A stretch of 64,000 nt of DNA, from contig JAGBEV010000012.1 in the NCBI GenBank assembly GCA_017936785.1, forward strand, positions 1 to 64,000. Direction: 5' to 3'. The translations under genes and the position numbers were made by a program. The notes below the pieces were generated by a model. It worked only from the letters and a program-made list of their open reading frames with translations, had not been told where the DNA came from and ran no database searches. Positions 54,119 through 62,889 of the stretch are shown here, one piece after another; the first letter of the stretch is position 1; each line of letters begins with the position of its first letter. The stretch comes from Lachnospiraceae bacterium (GTDB taxonomy: Bacteria; Bacillota; Clostridia; Lachnospirales; Lachnospiraceae).

Positions 54119-54583
54119 ATGGCAAAGGAAGCCATGAAACTGGTTGCCAATAACAAAAAGGCATACCATGATTATTTTATAGATGAAAAATACGAGGCAG
54201 GCATTGAGCTGCACGGAACAGAAGTAAAATCCCTGCGTATGGGCAAATGCAGCATCAAGGAATCCTTTGTGCGCATTGAAAACGGAGAGGCTTTTGTCTA
54301 CGGCATGAATATCAGCCCCTATGAAAAGGGAAATATATTTAATAAAGACCCTCTCCGTATCCGTAAACTTCTGCTTCATAAAGCCGAAATCAATAAACTG
54401 GCGGGAAAAATGGCAGAAAAAGGCTTTACCCTTGTGCCTTTGCAGGTTTATTTTAAGGACGGCAGGGCAAAGGTGGAGATCGGTCTGGCAAGAGGTAAGA
54501 AACTCTACGATAAGAGAGAGGACATAGCCAAAAAAGATATGCGCAGGGAACATGAAAGAGAATTCAAGATCCGGAATCTGTAG
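54119..54583 (+). CDS. smpB: SsrA-binding protein SmpB
   Basis: This 154-residue protein binds the tRNA-like end of tmRNA and brings it to stalled ribosomes. [44 protein letters not shown] and the C-terminal [24 protein letters not shown] tail are diagnostic. The open frame begins at 54080, but GGAGG at 54106-54110 fits ATG 54119. The tmRNA gene follows about 180 bases downstream. Confidence 0.95.
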   Translation: MAKEAMKLVANNKKAYHDYFIDEKYEAGIELHGTEVKSLRMGKCSIKESFVRIENGEAFVYGMNISPYEKGNIFNKDPLRIRKLLLHKAEINKLAGKMAEKGFTLVPLQVYFKDGRAKVEIGLARGKKLYDKREDIAKKDMRREHEREFKIRNL

Positions 54584-54604
54584 CCTGCATATATTTTTAT
54601 ATAA

Positions 54605-54660
54605 AGTGGTAGAAATCATAGTAAAATTTTGTTAAAGATTTTATCTGTAGCCACTATTTT
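54605..54660 (+). terminator. Weak hairpin after smpB
   Basis: AGTGG (54605-54609) and CCACT (54651-54655) can close a long A+T-rich stem with an inner AAAATTTT-like pairing, followed by ATTTT. This is a possible terminator of rnr-smpB but not a strong one. Confidence 0.35.
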
Positions 54661-54664
54661 ACAG

Positions 54665-54693
54665 TTGACGGACAAATCAAAAACGCATACAAT
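54665..54693 (+). promoter_or_regulatory. Sigma-A promoter of ssrA
   Basis: TTGACG (54665-54670) and TACAAT (54688-54693) are 17 bases apart. The mature tmRNA begins about 60 bases beyond the expected start, so a 5' leader must be removed. Confidence 0.7.
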
Positions 54694-54762
54694 AAACAGG
54701 CGGTAAAGAAGCGGTGGCGTTGACATCGACACTGTGTAATTTATCATATAACAATTTCATAA

Positions 54763-55099
54763 GGGGTAGTAAAGGTTTCGACAGGGGTCTTGCAGCTGGA
54801 GAAGCTATCCGCACGCAATGCGTTAAATGGCAAATCTAAAAATAAACGCTGAAGATAATTTAGCATACGCTGCCTAATGGCAGCTGTCTGACTTAGGGCA
54901 CCTACACTTTAAGACTCAGGCATCGACTATGTAGGAAACGACATGGCTTAAGCTTTGCGGTCATGGGCGTATGATGAAGCTACCAAAATCAGAAGGGTGT
55001 TAGTTCCCGTCTGAGGGAGGGAATGTCAAATAACTGACTATGATAGTAGAAGGACAGGGAATAGGCTTTTGGACACGGGTTCGACTCCCGTCTACTCCA
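54763..55099 (+). ncRNA. ssrA: Transfer-messenger RNA (tmRNA)
   Basis: The 5' end GGGGTAG (54763-54769) pairs with CTACTCC (55092-55098) to form the acceptor stem, GGTTTCGAC follows the 5' strand and a tRNA-like T-arm with GGTTCGACTCCCG precedes the 3' end. CCA is not encoded. A tag frame beginning at GCA 54830 gives ANLKINAEDNLAYAA and stops at TAA 54875-54877. The tag ends in YAA rather than the usual LAA. tmRNA rescues stalled ribosomes together with SmpB (next gene upstream). Exact ends are estimates; pseudoknots were not drawn in detail. Confidence 0.93.
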
Positions 55100-55110
55100 T
55101 CAAAAAAAGA

Positions 55111-55185
55111 AAAAAGAGTCTGCTGTTGAAAGCAATTCTGAGGCAAGGGCAATCAGAAGCGCTTTCAGCGGCAAACTCTTTTTTT
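55111..55185 (+). terminator. Strong terminator after ssrA
   Basis: AAAAAGAGT (55111-55119) pairs with ACTCTTTTT (55175-55183) and an inner stem pairs GTTGAAAGC with GCTTTCAGC. The arms end in A and T tracts on opposite sides, so it could act in both directions. Confidence 0.85.
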
Positions 55186-55204
55186 GGAGTCGTGAACCAG
55201 GGAT

Positions 55205-55385
55205 GGCTGTGGGGGAGGGGATCGGGAAGGATTATATATATCAAAGGAAACTGTATAAAAACGCCGGCACTTGAATTTTGCAGGCGCAGCCGCACAAAAT
55301 TCTTAGTACCGCTGCGTTTTTATCCAAGCGAAAGCGTGTTTCCGTGATATATATATAATCCTTCCCGATCCCCTCCCCCACAGCC
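55205..55385. repeat. 181-bp near-perfect inverted repeat (cruciform/long hairpin)
   Basis: The first 38 bases (55205-55242, starting GGCTGTGGGGGAGGGG) are the reverse complement of 55346-55385 (ending CCCCTCCCCCACAGCC) apart from an extra AT. Further pairing continues inward: GGAAAC (55246-55251) with GTTTCC (55338-55343), ATAAAAACGC with GCGTTTTTAT, and GAATTTTG with CAAAATTC. The whole block can fold on itself with a small G+C-rich loop near 55290-55305. It lies between the ssrA terminator and the convergent cotJ operon, contains no plausible gene, and has the look of an intergenic repeat or MITE-like element. Confidence 0.8.
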
Positions 55386-55416
55386 AGACCGAAGCCCACC
55401 GATTCATCCTAAAATT

Positions 55417-56043
55417 TTATTTACCGCAGTCGCAGTTAGGATTTCTGTTACCGTCAAACTCCGGATTATACTGATAGAAATTGACAGGGTCCAGTCTTTC
55501 CTGTACCATGCGCAAAGCTTCACCGAAGCGTTGGAAGTGAATGATTTCCCTTGCACGCAGGAAGCGGATAGGAGCACATACATCAGGATCTTTTACAAGG
55601 CGCAGGATATTGTCATAGGTTGTGCGCGCTTTTTGTTCTGCCGCCATATCTTCAAACAGATCTGTAATAATATCACCTTTGGACTGGAACTGGCAGCTGT
55701 TAAAGGGAATTCCCCCTGCCGCCTGGGGCCACAATGCCAGCGTATGATCTATATAATAGGGAGCAAATCCCTGCTTTTCGATTTCTTCTACGCTCAGATC
55801 CTTGGTCAGCTGATATACAATGGTGCCGATCATTTCAAAATGTGCCAGCTCTTCCGTACCGATATCCGTCAGCAGACCGGCAACTTCACGATAAGGAATG
55901 GTGTATCGTTGGGAAAGATAACGCATGGAAGCGCCTAATTCTCCGTCAGGACCTCCGTATTGGGAAATAATAACTTTGGCGATCTCCGCATTTGTTGTTT
56001 TAATATCAACGGGAAACTGCAGTCTTTTTTCATAATTCCACAT
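55417..56043 (-). CDS. cotJC: Spore coat protein CotJC (manganese-catalase family)
   Basis: This 208-residue protein of the dimanganese-catalase family is incorporated in the spore coat. The di-metal helices show AKVIISQYGGPDGELGASMRYLSQRY, VAGLLTDIGTEELAHFEMIGTIV (Glu and His ligands) and ARTTYDNILRLVKDPD followed by LRAREIIHFQRFGEAL. The C-terminal tail NPNCDCGK is typical of CotJC. Its ATG overlaps the cotJB stop by one base (TAATG), so the three cotJ genes are translationally coupled. Confidence 0.94.
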   Translation of the reverse strand: MWNYEKRLQFPVDIKTTNAEIAKVIISQYGGPDGELGASMRYLSQRYTIPYREVAGLLTDIGTEELAHFEMIGTIVYQLTKDLSVEEIEKQGFAPYYIDHTLALWPQAAGGIPFNSCQFQSKGDIITDLFEDMAAEQKARTTYDNILRLVKDPDVCAPIRFLRAREIIHFQRFGEALRMVQERLDPVNFYQYNPEFDGNRNPNCDCGK

Positions 56044-56339
56044 TATTTACATCCTCCTTCCCAGGGTAAGGGCATTCTTGCCCATTTCCAGTCATTGCAG
56101 TCATTAAAGCCTGCGTCATAAATGGTCAATGGTCCGTAAAGAGAAGCAAATTCTTCTTTAAGACGTCTTAAAATGGTAATATATTGCTTGATATAAGCAA
56201 CTGCATCCCCGTCATCGGGATGGGTATCCAGGTATTCGTTTAAATCCACGATGGCAAAGTCAACCATGGAAATTTCTTTTAACAGTTTCTGCCGGTTCAT
56301 GTCGTTTCCGGCATAGACATTTGATTGTTGTGTATACAT
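56043..56339 (-). CDS. cotJB: Spore coat protein CotJB
   Basis: This 98-residue spore coat protein contains KLLKEISMVDFAIVDLNEYLDTHPDD and the C-terminal YGPLTIYDAGFNDCNDWKWARMPLPWEGGC block, both characteristic of CotJB. It lacks a signal peptide. It begins at the TAATG overlap with cotJA and ends at a TAATG overlap with cotJC. CotJA and CotJC need each other for coat assembly in Bacillus; the role of CotJB is less clear. Confidence 0.93.
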   Translation of the reverse strand: MYTQQSNVYAGNDMNRQKLLKEISMVDFAIVDLNEYLDTHPDDGDAVAYIKQYITILRRLKEEFASLYGPLTIYDAGFNDCNDWKWARMPLPWEGGCK

Positions 56340-56509
56340 TATGACTGGGACCTCCTTCCTGTAAAAGGCTTGGTTAATTCGGGAAAGATAGTTCCGACCA
56401 TAAATGCCTCTTCCAGATTTTCATATACATTTTCCAGATGCTGCCAGGGGACATATGCCATGGCAATCGGGAACTCTGATTTGTTATCTAAAAAGCGATA
56501 GTCCTTCAT
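56339..56509 (-). CDS. cotJA: Spore coat associated protein CotJA
   Basis: This 56-residue coding region is easy to miss. On the - strand it starts at 56509, with AAAGGATC just upstream, and reads MKDYRFLDNKSEFPIAMAYV, then PWQHLENVYENLEEAF and MVGTIFPELTKPF before stopping at the TAA that overlaps the cotJB ATG. The AMAYVPWQ and LxxAFxxGTIFPEL pattern is the CotJA hallmark. A -10-like CATATCCT sits 29 bases before the ATG (complement of 56539-56546), resembling sporulation sigma factors E/K, but no matching -35 is convincing. Confidence 0.9.
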   Translation of the reverse strand: MKDYRFLDNKSEFPIAMAYVPWQHLENVYENLEEAFMVGTIFPELTKPFTGRRSQS

Positions 56510-56707
56510 ATTGATCCTTTCAAAAGGTTCTTTCTGTTAGGATATGTCATAGTTGGAAAATGTTGAAAATATGTCATTATTTTGCACAAAAAATATATTG
56601 GTTTTCTTGCATATTTTATGCTGTTGTGATAAACTTTTCATAAGTGGAATATATAATACTAAATAGATTTGACTTTTAGTACATGGTATAAAGTTTGCAG
56701 AATGTTG

Positions 56708-56736
56708 TTTACAAAAAATAGCAGACTCATTATAAT
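56708..56736 (+). promoter_or_regulatory. Sigma-A promoter
   Basis: TTTACA (56708-56713) and TATAAT (56731-56736) with a 17-base spacer serve the gene at 56805. Confidence 0.8.
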
Positions 56737-56804
56737 GGTATTAAGGGAAAAATCCAATTATGTATGGTTATATAGAATAATATAGATATAGGGAGTGAAT
56801 ACTT

Positions 56805-57500
56805 ATGAAATGTTTAATCTGTGGCGGCGAAGCTGCTGGTGAAGTATGTAACCAGTGTATCAGACTTGAGAAAATCTTATTTCAGAAGGAATGGTCTTTT
56901 AAAGCAGGTCTGATCGGAAAGACCGAGGACTTAAGAGTTGCGGTTTCCAACCTGCGTATCAGCGGACGTCTTCCGATGTCTGATAATCCTAAAGCTTTGA
57001 ATACCAGAATAGACAACGTATCTCATTATTTAATGAATGTGAAAAAAGTAGAAGAGACAACTTATTCCGGAAAGAAAGCGGTTATGGTTACCATCGAGAA
57101 CCCTGATACCAAGTTTACAAGATATTTATATCTTCCTAATCTGGATGATATGGCAGGTTTTTCCGCTTCTATTAATGATGCAAAGACAAAGGCAGCTTCT
57201 TTGACAGAAAGAATTCGTCAGCAGAAGGGTCTTGCACCTGCTCAGACAGGAGTTGCTTCCACTGCTTCAGCAGGAGCAGCAGCTTCAGTAACAACAGCAC
57301 CAAGACCGGCAGCGCCTACTGCACCAATGCCCAAGCCGGAGAAGGAAGAAAATTACGATACAGTTGCATTATCAGGTATGGCAGATGATCTTTCCGAATT
57401 TGAAACAAAGATCAAAAAACTGAAAGTGCTGCGTGATAACGGTATTTTAAGTGAAGAAGAGTACATAGCTGAGAAAAAGAAATTGGTTAGTATTTTCTAA
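56805..57500 (+). CDS. Zinc-ribbon and SHOCT domain protein, function unknown
   Basis: This 231-residue soluble protein starts with a small zinc-ribbon-like motif (C3-x2-C6 and C14-x2-C17 in MKCLICGG...VCNQC), has a middle domain with mixed strands (VMVTIENPDTKFTRYLYLPNLDD), then an Ala/Pro/Thr-rich linker (about 145-180) and a C-terminal SHOCT-like helix pair (about 199-231; FETKIKKLKVLRDNGILSEEEYIAEKKKLVSIF). SHOCT domains are thought to mediate oligomerisation or binding. It is a single cistron with clear promoter, ribosome-binding site (GGGAGTG) and terminator. Function unknown. Confidence 0.75.
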   Translation: MKCLICGGEAAGEVCNQCIRLEKILFQKEWSFKAGLIGKTEDLRVAVSNLRISGRLPMSDNPKALNTRIDNVSHYLMNVKKVEETTYSGKKAVMVTIENPDTKFTRYLYLPNLDDMAGFSASINDAKTKAASLTERIRQQKGLAPAQTGVASTASAGAAASVTTAPRPAAPTAPMPKPEKEENYDTVALSGMADDLSEFETKIKKLKVLRDNGILSEEEYIAEKKKLVSIF

Positions 57501-57516
57501 TAATAAGGTAATGATG

Positions 57517-57550
57517 ACTGTCAGGCGAAATACTGCCTGGCAGTTTTATT
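57517..57550 (+). terminator. Intrinsic terminator after the zinc-ribbon/SHOCT gene
   Basis: ACTGTCAGGC (57517-57526) pairs with GCCTGGCAGT (57535-57544; one G-U pair), followed by TTTATT. Confidence 0.8.
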
Positions 57551-57592
57551 GTGTTTGAAGGACTAAATAGGGACATCAAGAAGGATTGGATT

Positions 57593-57817
57593 ATGACATT
57601 ATACGAAGGTAATGCCGGAAATGATTATATGATTTCCGGCATTTATGTGGAAGACAATATTACCAGGCGCTTGGAAGCTCTGGGAATGAATGATAAAACG
57701 GTCATTCATATTATGACCAAGAAAAAACACGGCGCCATGATCATTAAGGTCAGGGGAACACGCCTCGCTCTAGGAAAGCATATTGCAAAATCCATTGAAG
57801 TAAAGGAGTGTGTCTGA
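57593..57817 (+). CDS. feoA: Ferrous iron transport protein A
   Basis: This 74-residue SH3-like cytoplasmic protein assists FeoB. GNDYMISGIYVEDNITRRLEALGM, then KKKHGAMIIKVRGTRLALGKHIAKSIEV, is a typical FeoA fold. The open frame begins at GTG 57551, but AAGGA fits ATG 57593, giving family length. The stop codon overlaps the feoB ATG by one base (TGATG). Confidence 0.93.
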   Translation: MTLYEGNAGNDYMISGIYVEDNITRRLEALGMNDKTVIHIMTKKKHGAMIIKVRGTRLALGKHIAKSIEVKECV

Positions 57818-59817
57818 TGAGCGAAAAGGAAATCCGTGCTGCATTTGTGGGCAATCCAAACTGCGGCAAAACGACTTTATTTAATGCCATAACAGGCAGC
57901 AAGTTAAAGGTTGCTAACTGGCCGGGAGTGACCGTGGAAAAGATCAGCGGAGAAGCCAGATATAAAGATTACCATTTAAACATTGTGGATACGCCGGGAA
58001 TCTATTCCCTGACCTGTTATACCATTGAAGAAAAGGTTACAAGAAATTGTGTTATGGATGATGACATTGATGTGATCATCAATGTGGTGGATGCGTCCAA
58101 TCTTGAGAGAAACCTTTATCTGACCTTGCAGCTGCTGGAGTTGGGCAAGCCGGTTATTCTGGCTTTGAACATGATGGATATTGTAAGGGACCGGGGAATG
58201 GAAATTGATCTGCACAGGCTTCCGGAGCTTTTGGGAGATATTCCTGTAGTACCGGTTTCTGCGGCAAAAAATGAAGGGCTTGATATTCTGCTCCATGCTG
58301 CAGTGCACCATCATTTGGAAGGACCACAGCATCATGTGTTGAATTACTCTGATGAGATCGAGGACAAGATATCCAAGCTGGAAGTGATCATGCAGGCAAG
58401 ATATCCGGACCATTCCAGCAGAAGATGGCATGCAATCAAGCTTTTGGAATGGGATGAAGATGTCAGGAAGGATCATCCCGTTAATATATTGGATGTTGCT
58501 GACAGAAATTATGAGAAGGAAATCATTCAGGCAAAATATGCTTATATAGATGAGGTAGTAGATGAGGTACTGTTTCATAAGCAGGAAAAGGCAGCCATGA
58601 CGGATAAGGTTGACCGGATATTAACCCATCCGTTCTGGGGGGTACCGGTTTTTCTGTGTATTATTGCTCTTGTTTTTTTTCTGACTTTTGCCGTAGGGGA
58701 CAGCCTGAAGGCTGTATTTGAAGTATTATTGGAGAATTTTTCCAATCTGGTCAATGAAGGGCTGAATGCAATTCATACTGCTGATTGGATGGTCTCTCTG
58801 GTGTGTGACGGCATCATTGCCGGCGTGGGAGGAATACTGACCTTTATTCCCAATATCTTTATATTGTTTCTGGCGCTGGCGATCTTGGAAGACAGCGGTT
58901 ATATGGCAAGAGTTGCCTATGTTATGGACGGCATTATGGGAAAGGTGGGATTATCCGGCAAGGCATTCCTGCCAATGATCTTAGGATTCGGATGTACAGT
59001 GCCAGCCATTATGGCAACAAGGGCATTGGAGACGGAGAAGGACCGGCGTAAAACCATGTTTATCACACCTTTTATGTCCTGTTCTGCAAGACTGCCAATT
59101 TATGTGCTGTTTGCTGATATTTTCTTTGGAAAGGCAGCTCCTGTGGCATGCTTTTCCATGTACGTGATCGGACTGATCGTGGCGATTTTGGTTGCAAAGG
59201 TGATCAATTTCTTTGATAAAGGAACAAATAGTGAATCTTTACTGATCGAATTGCCTGAGTATAAGAAACCAAATCCAAAGACCATCAGGATCTATGTGTG
59301 GAATAAGATTTCCGATTATCTGACAAAAGCGGGAACGACGATTTTTGTCGCTTCCATTATTATCTGGTTTGTGCTGAATTTTGGCATTCACGGTATGGTA
59401 GAGAATCCGGCGGACAGCTTCGGAGCTATGCTTGGCAGGGGGATGGTGCCTGTATTAAGACCTGCAGGACTTGGTATGTGGCAGATCGGAGTTGCGCTGA
59501 TCTCGGGTATTTCCGCAAAAGAGGTAGTTGTTTCCAGCTTTGCTGTATTGTTTGGAATAACCAATGCCAACTCCCCTGAGGGAATGTCCCTGATCCTGGC
59601 AAATATCAGGAGCAGTATTCCCGGTTTCGGACCCTTAAATGCCATAAGCCTTATGCTGTTCTGCCTGCTGTATGTGCCCTGTGCGGCAACCATAGGCACC
59701 ATCAAAAAGGAAAGCGGTTCCGTGAAATTTACTTTAAAAATGTTGATTTTCCAGCTGCTGTTGGCATATGTGGTTTCTGTTCTGGTATTCCAGATCGGTT
59801 CGTTATTTATAGCTTGA
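57817..59817 (+). CDS. feoB: Ferrous iron transporter FeoB
   Basis: This 666-residue membrane protein imports Fe2+. An N-terminal GTPase domain shows G1 GNPNCGKTT (12-20), DTPGIYSL (G3) and NMMD (G4). About eight or more membrane segments follow, including the two gate motifs with conserved Cys/Pro (MILGFGCTVPAI with ATRALE and LPIYVLF). TAAAGGAG precedes ATG 57817, preferred over an upstream GTG. It is coupled with feoA and precedes an iron-demanding hydrogenase. No Fur box was identified. Confidence 0.95.
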   Translation: MSEKEIRAAFVGNPNCGKTTLFNAITGSKLKVANWPGVTVEKISGEARYKDYHLNIVDTPGIYSLTCYTIEEKVTRNCVMDDDIDVIINVVDASNLERNLYLTLQLLELGKPVILALNMMDIVRDRGMEIDLHRLPELLGDIPVVPVSAAKNEGLDILLHAAVHHHLEGPQHHVLNYSDEIEDKISKLEVIMQARYPDHSSRRWHAIKLLEWDEDVRKDHPVNILDVADRNYEKEIIQAKYAYIDEVVDEVLFHKQEKAAMTDKVDRILTHPFWGVPVFLCIIALVFFLTFAVGDSLKAVFEVLLENFSNLVNEGLNAIHTADWMVSLVCDGIIAGVGGILTFIPNIFILFLALAILEDSGYMARVAYVMDGIMGKVGLSGKAFLPMILGFGCTVPAIMATRALETEKDRRKTMFITPFMSCSARLPIYVLFADIFFGKAAPVACFSMYVIGLIVAILVAKVINFFDKGTNSESLLIELPEYKKPNPKTIRIYVWNKISDYLTKAGTTIFVASIIIWFVLNFGIHGMVENPADSFGAMLGRGMVPVLRPAGLGMWQIGVALISGISAKEVVVSSFAVLFGITNANSPEGMSLILANIRSSIPGFGPLNAISLMLFCLLYVPCAATIGTIKKESGSVKFTLKMLIFQLLLAYVVSVLVFQIGSLFIA

Positions 59818-59917
59818 TTTTCTGGCATGTTTATGTCAAAATATTAACGAATGTAACATGTGAATAAAAAGAACCTTTAATAAAGGAATGTGTGAAATTC
59901 TATTAGGGAGGAATCCT

Positions 59918-61423
59918 ATGAGAGGTATAGATACCGAAGTTCGTAAATCCAGAAAGCGAATATTTAAGGAAGTTGCCAATCTGGCATATCATTCCACCAA
60001 TCTGACAGATGATATGGAGGCGCTACCTTACATCATTGTTGATTCTGTGGACCCGGACAGCCGGGATGACATTTATCGGGAAAGAGCCATTGTCAGGGAG
60101 CGTGTAAGACTTGCCATGGGAATGTCCTTACGTCCTGAGGATGCGCCGGTCCATGTATCGGCGGGAGTGGAAGAAAGCAATATTGCGGAAAAGTACTATG
60201 AGCCGCCCCTTATGCAGGTAATTCCTTCCGCATGTAATAAATGTCCTGAAAATGATTATAAGGTAACAGACCGTTGCATGGGCTGTACTGCACATCCTTG
60301 TATGGAAGTATGTCCAAGGGGTGCCATCAGCATGGTAAACGGTCATTCCCACATTGATCAGGAGAAATGTATCCGTTGCGGTAAATGTAAGGCAATCTGC
60401 CCTTATGATGCCATTTCCCACCAGGTACGTCCCTGTGCGGCAGCCTGTGGTGTAAATGCCATTAAGAATGATAAATATGGCAGGGCATGTATTGATAATG
60501 AATTATGCGTTTCCTGCGGACAGTGTATGGTAAATTGTCCCTTTGGTGCCATAGCGGATAAATCACAGATTTTCCAGCTGATCCGTGCCATTCAGTCCGG
60601 CAGGGAGATCATCGCTCAGGTTGCACCTGCTTTTGTAGGACAGTTCGGACCAAACGTAACGCCCAATAAATTTAAGACCGCATTAAAGATGCTGGGATTT
60701 TCCGATGTGTATGAAACAGCCATCGGTGCAGATATGGGAGCTATGGCAGAAGCCCACCACTATGTGGAAAAGGTTGCTACCGGAGAACTGCCTTTCCTTT
60801 TGACAAGCTGCTGTCCCTCCTGGTCCATGCTTGCCAAGAAATTTTTCCCGGAAACCATCGGCAGCATTTCCAACGAGCTGACACCAATGGTCGCTACGGC
60901 AAGGGTGATCAAAAAGGAACATCCCGATGCAGAGATCGTCTTTATCGGACCGTGTGCCTCCAAGAAACTGGAAGCATCCAGAAGAACAGTCCGTTCCGAT
61001 GTGGATTTTGTTATTACCTTTGAAGAATTGACAGGTATGTTTGAAGCAAAAGGAATCGTTCTGGAAGAAATAGAAGATGACGAAGTGTTAGAAGGAGCAA
61101 CGGGAGCAGGCCGCGGATACGGTGTTGCAGGCGGTGTGGCAAGTGCCATTGAGGAGGTTATCAGAGAATACTATCCGGATGTGGATGTGAATATCGAACA
61201 TGCGGAAAGCCTCACAGAGTGTAAGAAGATGCTGATGCTTGCCAAGGTTGGCAAGAAGAATGGTTGTTTGATAGAAGGTATGGCTTGTCCCGGCGGATGT
61301 GTTGCCGGTGCAGGAACCAATATTGCCGTACCTCAGGCTGCAAAAGCAGTCAATACATTTAAGGCAGAATCAGAAATCAAGATTCCGTCAATGGATTCCA
61401 TGAAACAGGAGGAAATACAGTGA
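59918..61423 (+). CDS. Monomeric [FeFe] hydrogenase (group B-like)
   Basis: This 501-residue iron-only hydrogenase probably couples ferredoxin oxidation to H2 evolution. The N-terminal about 100 residues are unassigned. Cys-rich ferredoxin-type segments follow (about 106-211), including the 4Fe-4S motifs [12 protein letters not shown] and [12 protein letters not shown]. The H-cluster domain has L1 TSCCPSW (296-302), L2 GPCASKKLE (344-352) and L3 EGMACPGGC (453-461); L2 lacks the Met usual in group A. GGGAGGAATCCT precedes ATG 59918. The stop overlaps the GTG of gltX by 4 bases. Maturation genes hydEFG are not in the window. Confidence 0.9.
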   Translation: MRGIDTEVRKSRKRIFKEVANLAYHSTNLTDDMEALPYIIVDSVDPDSRDDIYRERAIVRERVRLAMGMSLRPEDAPVHVSAGVEESNIAEKYYEPPLMQVIPSACNKCPENDYKVTDRCMGCTAHPCMEVCPRGAISMVNGHSHIDQEKCIRCGKCKAICPYDAISHQVRPCAAACGVNAIKNDKYGRACIDNELCVSCGQCMVNCPFGAIADKSQIFQLIRAIQSGREIIAQVAPAFVGQFGPNVTPNKFKTALKMLGFSDVYETAIGADMGAMAEAHHYVEKVATGELPFLLTSCCPSWSMLAKKFFPETIGSISNELTPMVATARVIKKEHPDAEIVFIGPCASKKLEASRRTVRSDVDFVITFEELTGMFEAKGIVLEEIEDDEVLEGATGAGRGYGVAGGVASAIEEVIREYYPDVDVNIEHAESLTECKKMLMLAKVGKKNGCLIEGMACPGGCVAGAGTNIAVPQAAKAVNTFKAESEIKIPSMDSMKQEEIQ

Positions 61424-62889
61424 GTAAAGTAAGAACCCGTTTTGCACCCAGTCCCACAGGAAGGATGCATGTAGGGAATTTAAGAACAGCTCTTTATGCA
61501 TACCTGATCGCAAAGCATGAGGGCGGAGATTTTATACTTCGTATTGAAGATACGGATCAGGTAAGAGAAGTGGAAGGTGCCGTAGATATTATCAACCGGA
61601 CCCTTCAGGCAACAGGACTGATCCATGATGAAGGTCCTGACAAGGATAAAGGGGTAGGACCCTATGTACAGAGTGAAAGACAGGCACAGGGCTTGTATCT
61701 GGAATATGCAAAGAAACTGATCGATAAAGGCGAAGCATATTATTGTTTCTGTGATGAGGAACGTTTAAAAGAATGCCACAAGGTCATTGAACTGGAAAAC
61801 GGCGAGAAAAAGGAAATCAATGTATATGACAAGCATTGTCTTTCCTTATCCAGGGAAGAAGTGGAAGCAAAATTAGCCGCAGGAGTGCCTTATGTCATTC
61901 GTCAGAATACCCCTAATGAGGGAACAACCACATTCCATGATGATATTTATGGAGATATTACCGTAAATAATGATGAACTGGATGATATGATCCTGATTAA
62001 ATCCGATGGTTTTCCTACCTACAACTTTGCAAATGTGGTAGATGACCATTTGATGGGCATTACCCATGTGGTAAGAGGAAATGAATATTTATCCTCTTCT
62101 CCTAAATATAATCGCCTTTATGAGGCATTTGGCTGGGAAGTGCCGGTTTATGTACATTGCCCGCTGATCACAGATGAGGAACATCACAAATTGTCCAAAA
62201 GATGCGGCCATTCCTCTTATGAGGATCTGATCGACCAGGGCTTTGTAACAGAGGCTGTTGTAAATTTTGTGGCGCTTTTAGGATGGAGTCCTGCGGATAA
62301 CAGGGAAATCTTTACGCTGCAGGAACTTGTGGAGGCATTTGATTACCATCATATGTCTAAATCCCCGGCAGTCTTTGATTTTGGAAAGCTGAAATGGATG
62401 AATGGGGAATACATCAAGGCAATGGATTTTGATGTGTTCTATGAAAGGGCGCTGCCCTTTATAAAGCAGGCGGTAAGCAAGGATCTGGATTTCAAGAAGA
62501 TCGCCCGGATGGTAAAGACCAGGATTGAGATTTTCCCGGATATTCCCGGTTTGATCGATTTCTTTGAAGAACTGCCCGAATATGATATCGCCATGTATAC
62601 CCATAAGAAGATGAAGACTAACGGTGAAACATCTCTGGCAGTGTTAAAAGAAGTGCTTCCTGTTTTAGAAGCACAGGATGACTATTCCAACGATGCACTT
62701 TATCAGACCCTTTGTGATTTTGTGGCAGAAAAGGGCTATAAGAACGGATATGTGCTCTGGCCGATCCGTACCGCAGTTTCCGGCAAGCAGATGACACCTG
62801 CCGGTGCTACGGAGATCATGGAGATCCTGGGCAAAGAAGAGTCCTTAAAGAGAATTCAAAAAGGAATCCAATTATTAGAGAATGCCTGA
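61420..62889 (+). CDS. gltX: Glutamyl-tRNA synthetase
   Basis: This 489-residue class I aminoacyl-tRNA synthetase attaches glutamate to tRNA-Glu. The HIGH-type site is in [13 protein letters not shown] (8-20), and the KMSKS-type loop reads HHKLSKR (about 253-259); the Cys-rich zinc-like region [14 protein letters not shown] is also present. The start is GTG, preceded by CAGGAGGAA, and overlaps the hydrogenase stop (GTGA). The stop overlaps the next gene by 8 bases, so hydrogenase, gltX and helicase appear translationally linked. Confidence 0.95.
   Translation: MSKVRTRFAPSPTGRMHVGNLRTALYAYLIAKHEGGDFILRIEDTDQVREVEGAVDIINRTLQATGLIHDEGPDKDKGVGPYVQSERQAQGLYLEYAKKLIDKGEAYYCFCDEERLKECHKVIELENGEKKEINVYDKHCLSLSREEVEAKLAAGVPYVIRQNTPNEGTTTFHDDIYGDITVNNDELDDMILIKSDGFPTYNFANVVDDHLMGITHVVRGNEYLSSSPKYNRLYEAFGWEVPVYVHCPLITDEEHHKLSKRCGHSSYEDLIDQGFVTEAVVNFVALLGWSPADNREIFTLQELVEAFDYHHMSKSPAVFDFGKLKWMNGEYIKAMDFDVFYERALPFIKQAVSKDLDFKKIARMVKTRIEIFPDIPGLIDFFEELPEYDIAMYTHKKMKTNGETSLAVLKEVLPVLEAQDDYSNDALYQTLCDFVAEKGYKNGYVLWPIRTAVSGKQMTPAGATEIMEILGKEESLKRIQKGIQLLENA

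Noticed and set aside
55069-55347. + strand open frame of 92 codons over the tmRNA 3' end and inverted repeat
   Set aside because: Its start lies inside the tmRNA acceptor/T-arm region and the rest spans the terminator and repeat; no ribosome-binding site.
56521-56600. Direct repeat ATGACATAT on the - strand upstream of cotJA as an operator
   Set aside because: Two copies only, about 28 bases apart, with no match to a known sporulation regulator site; may be incidental to overlapping promoter elements.
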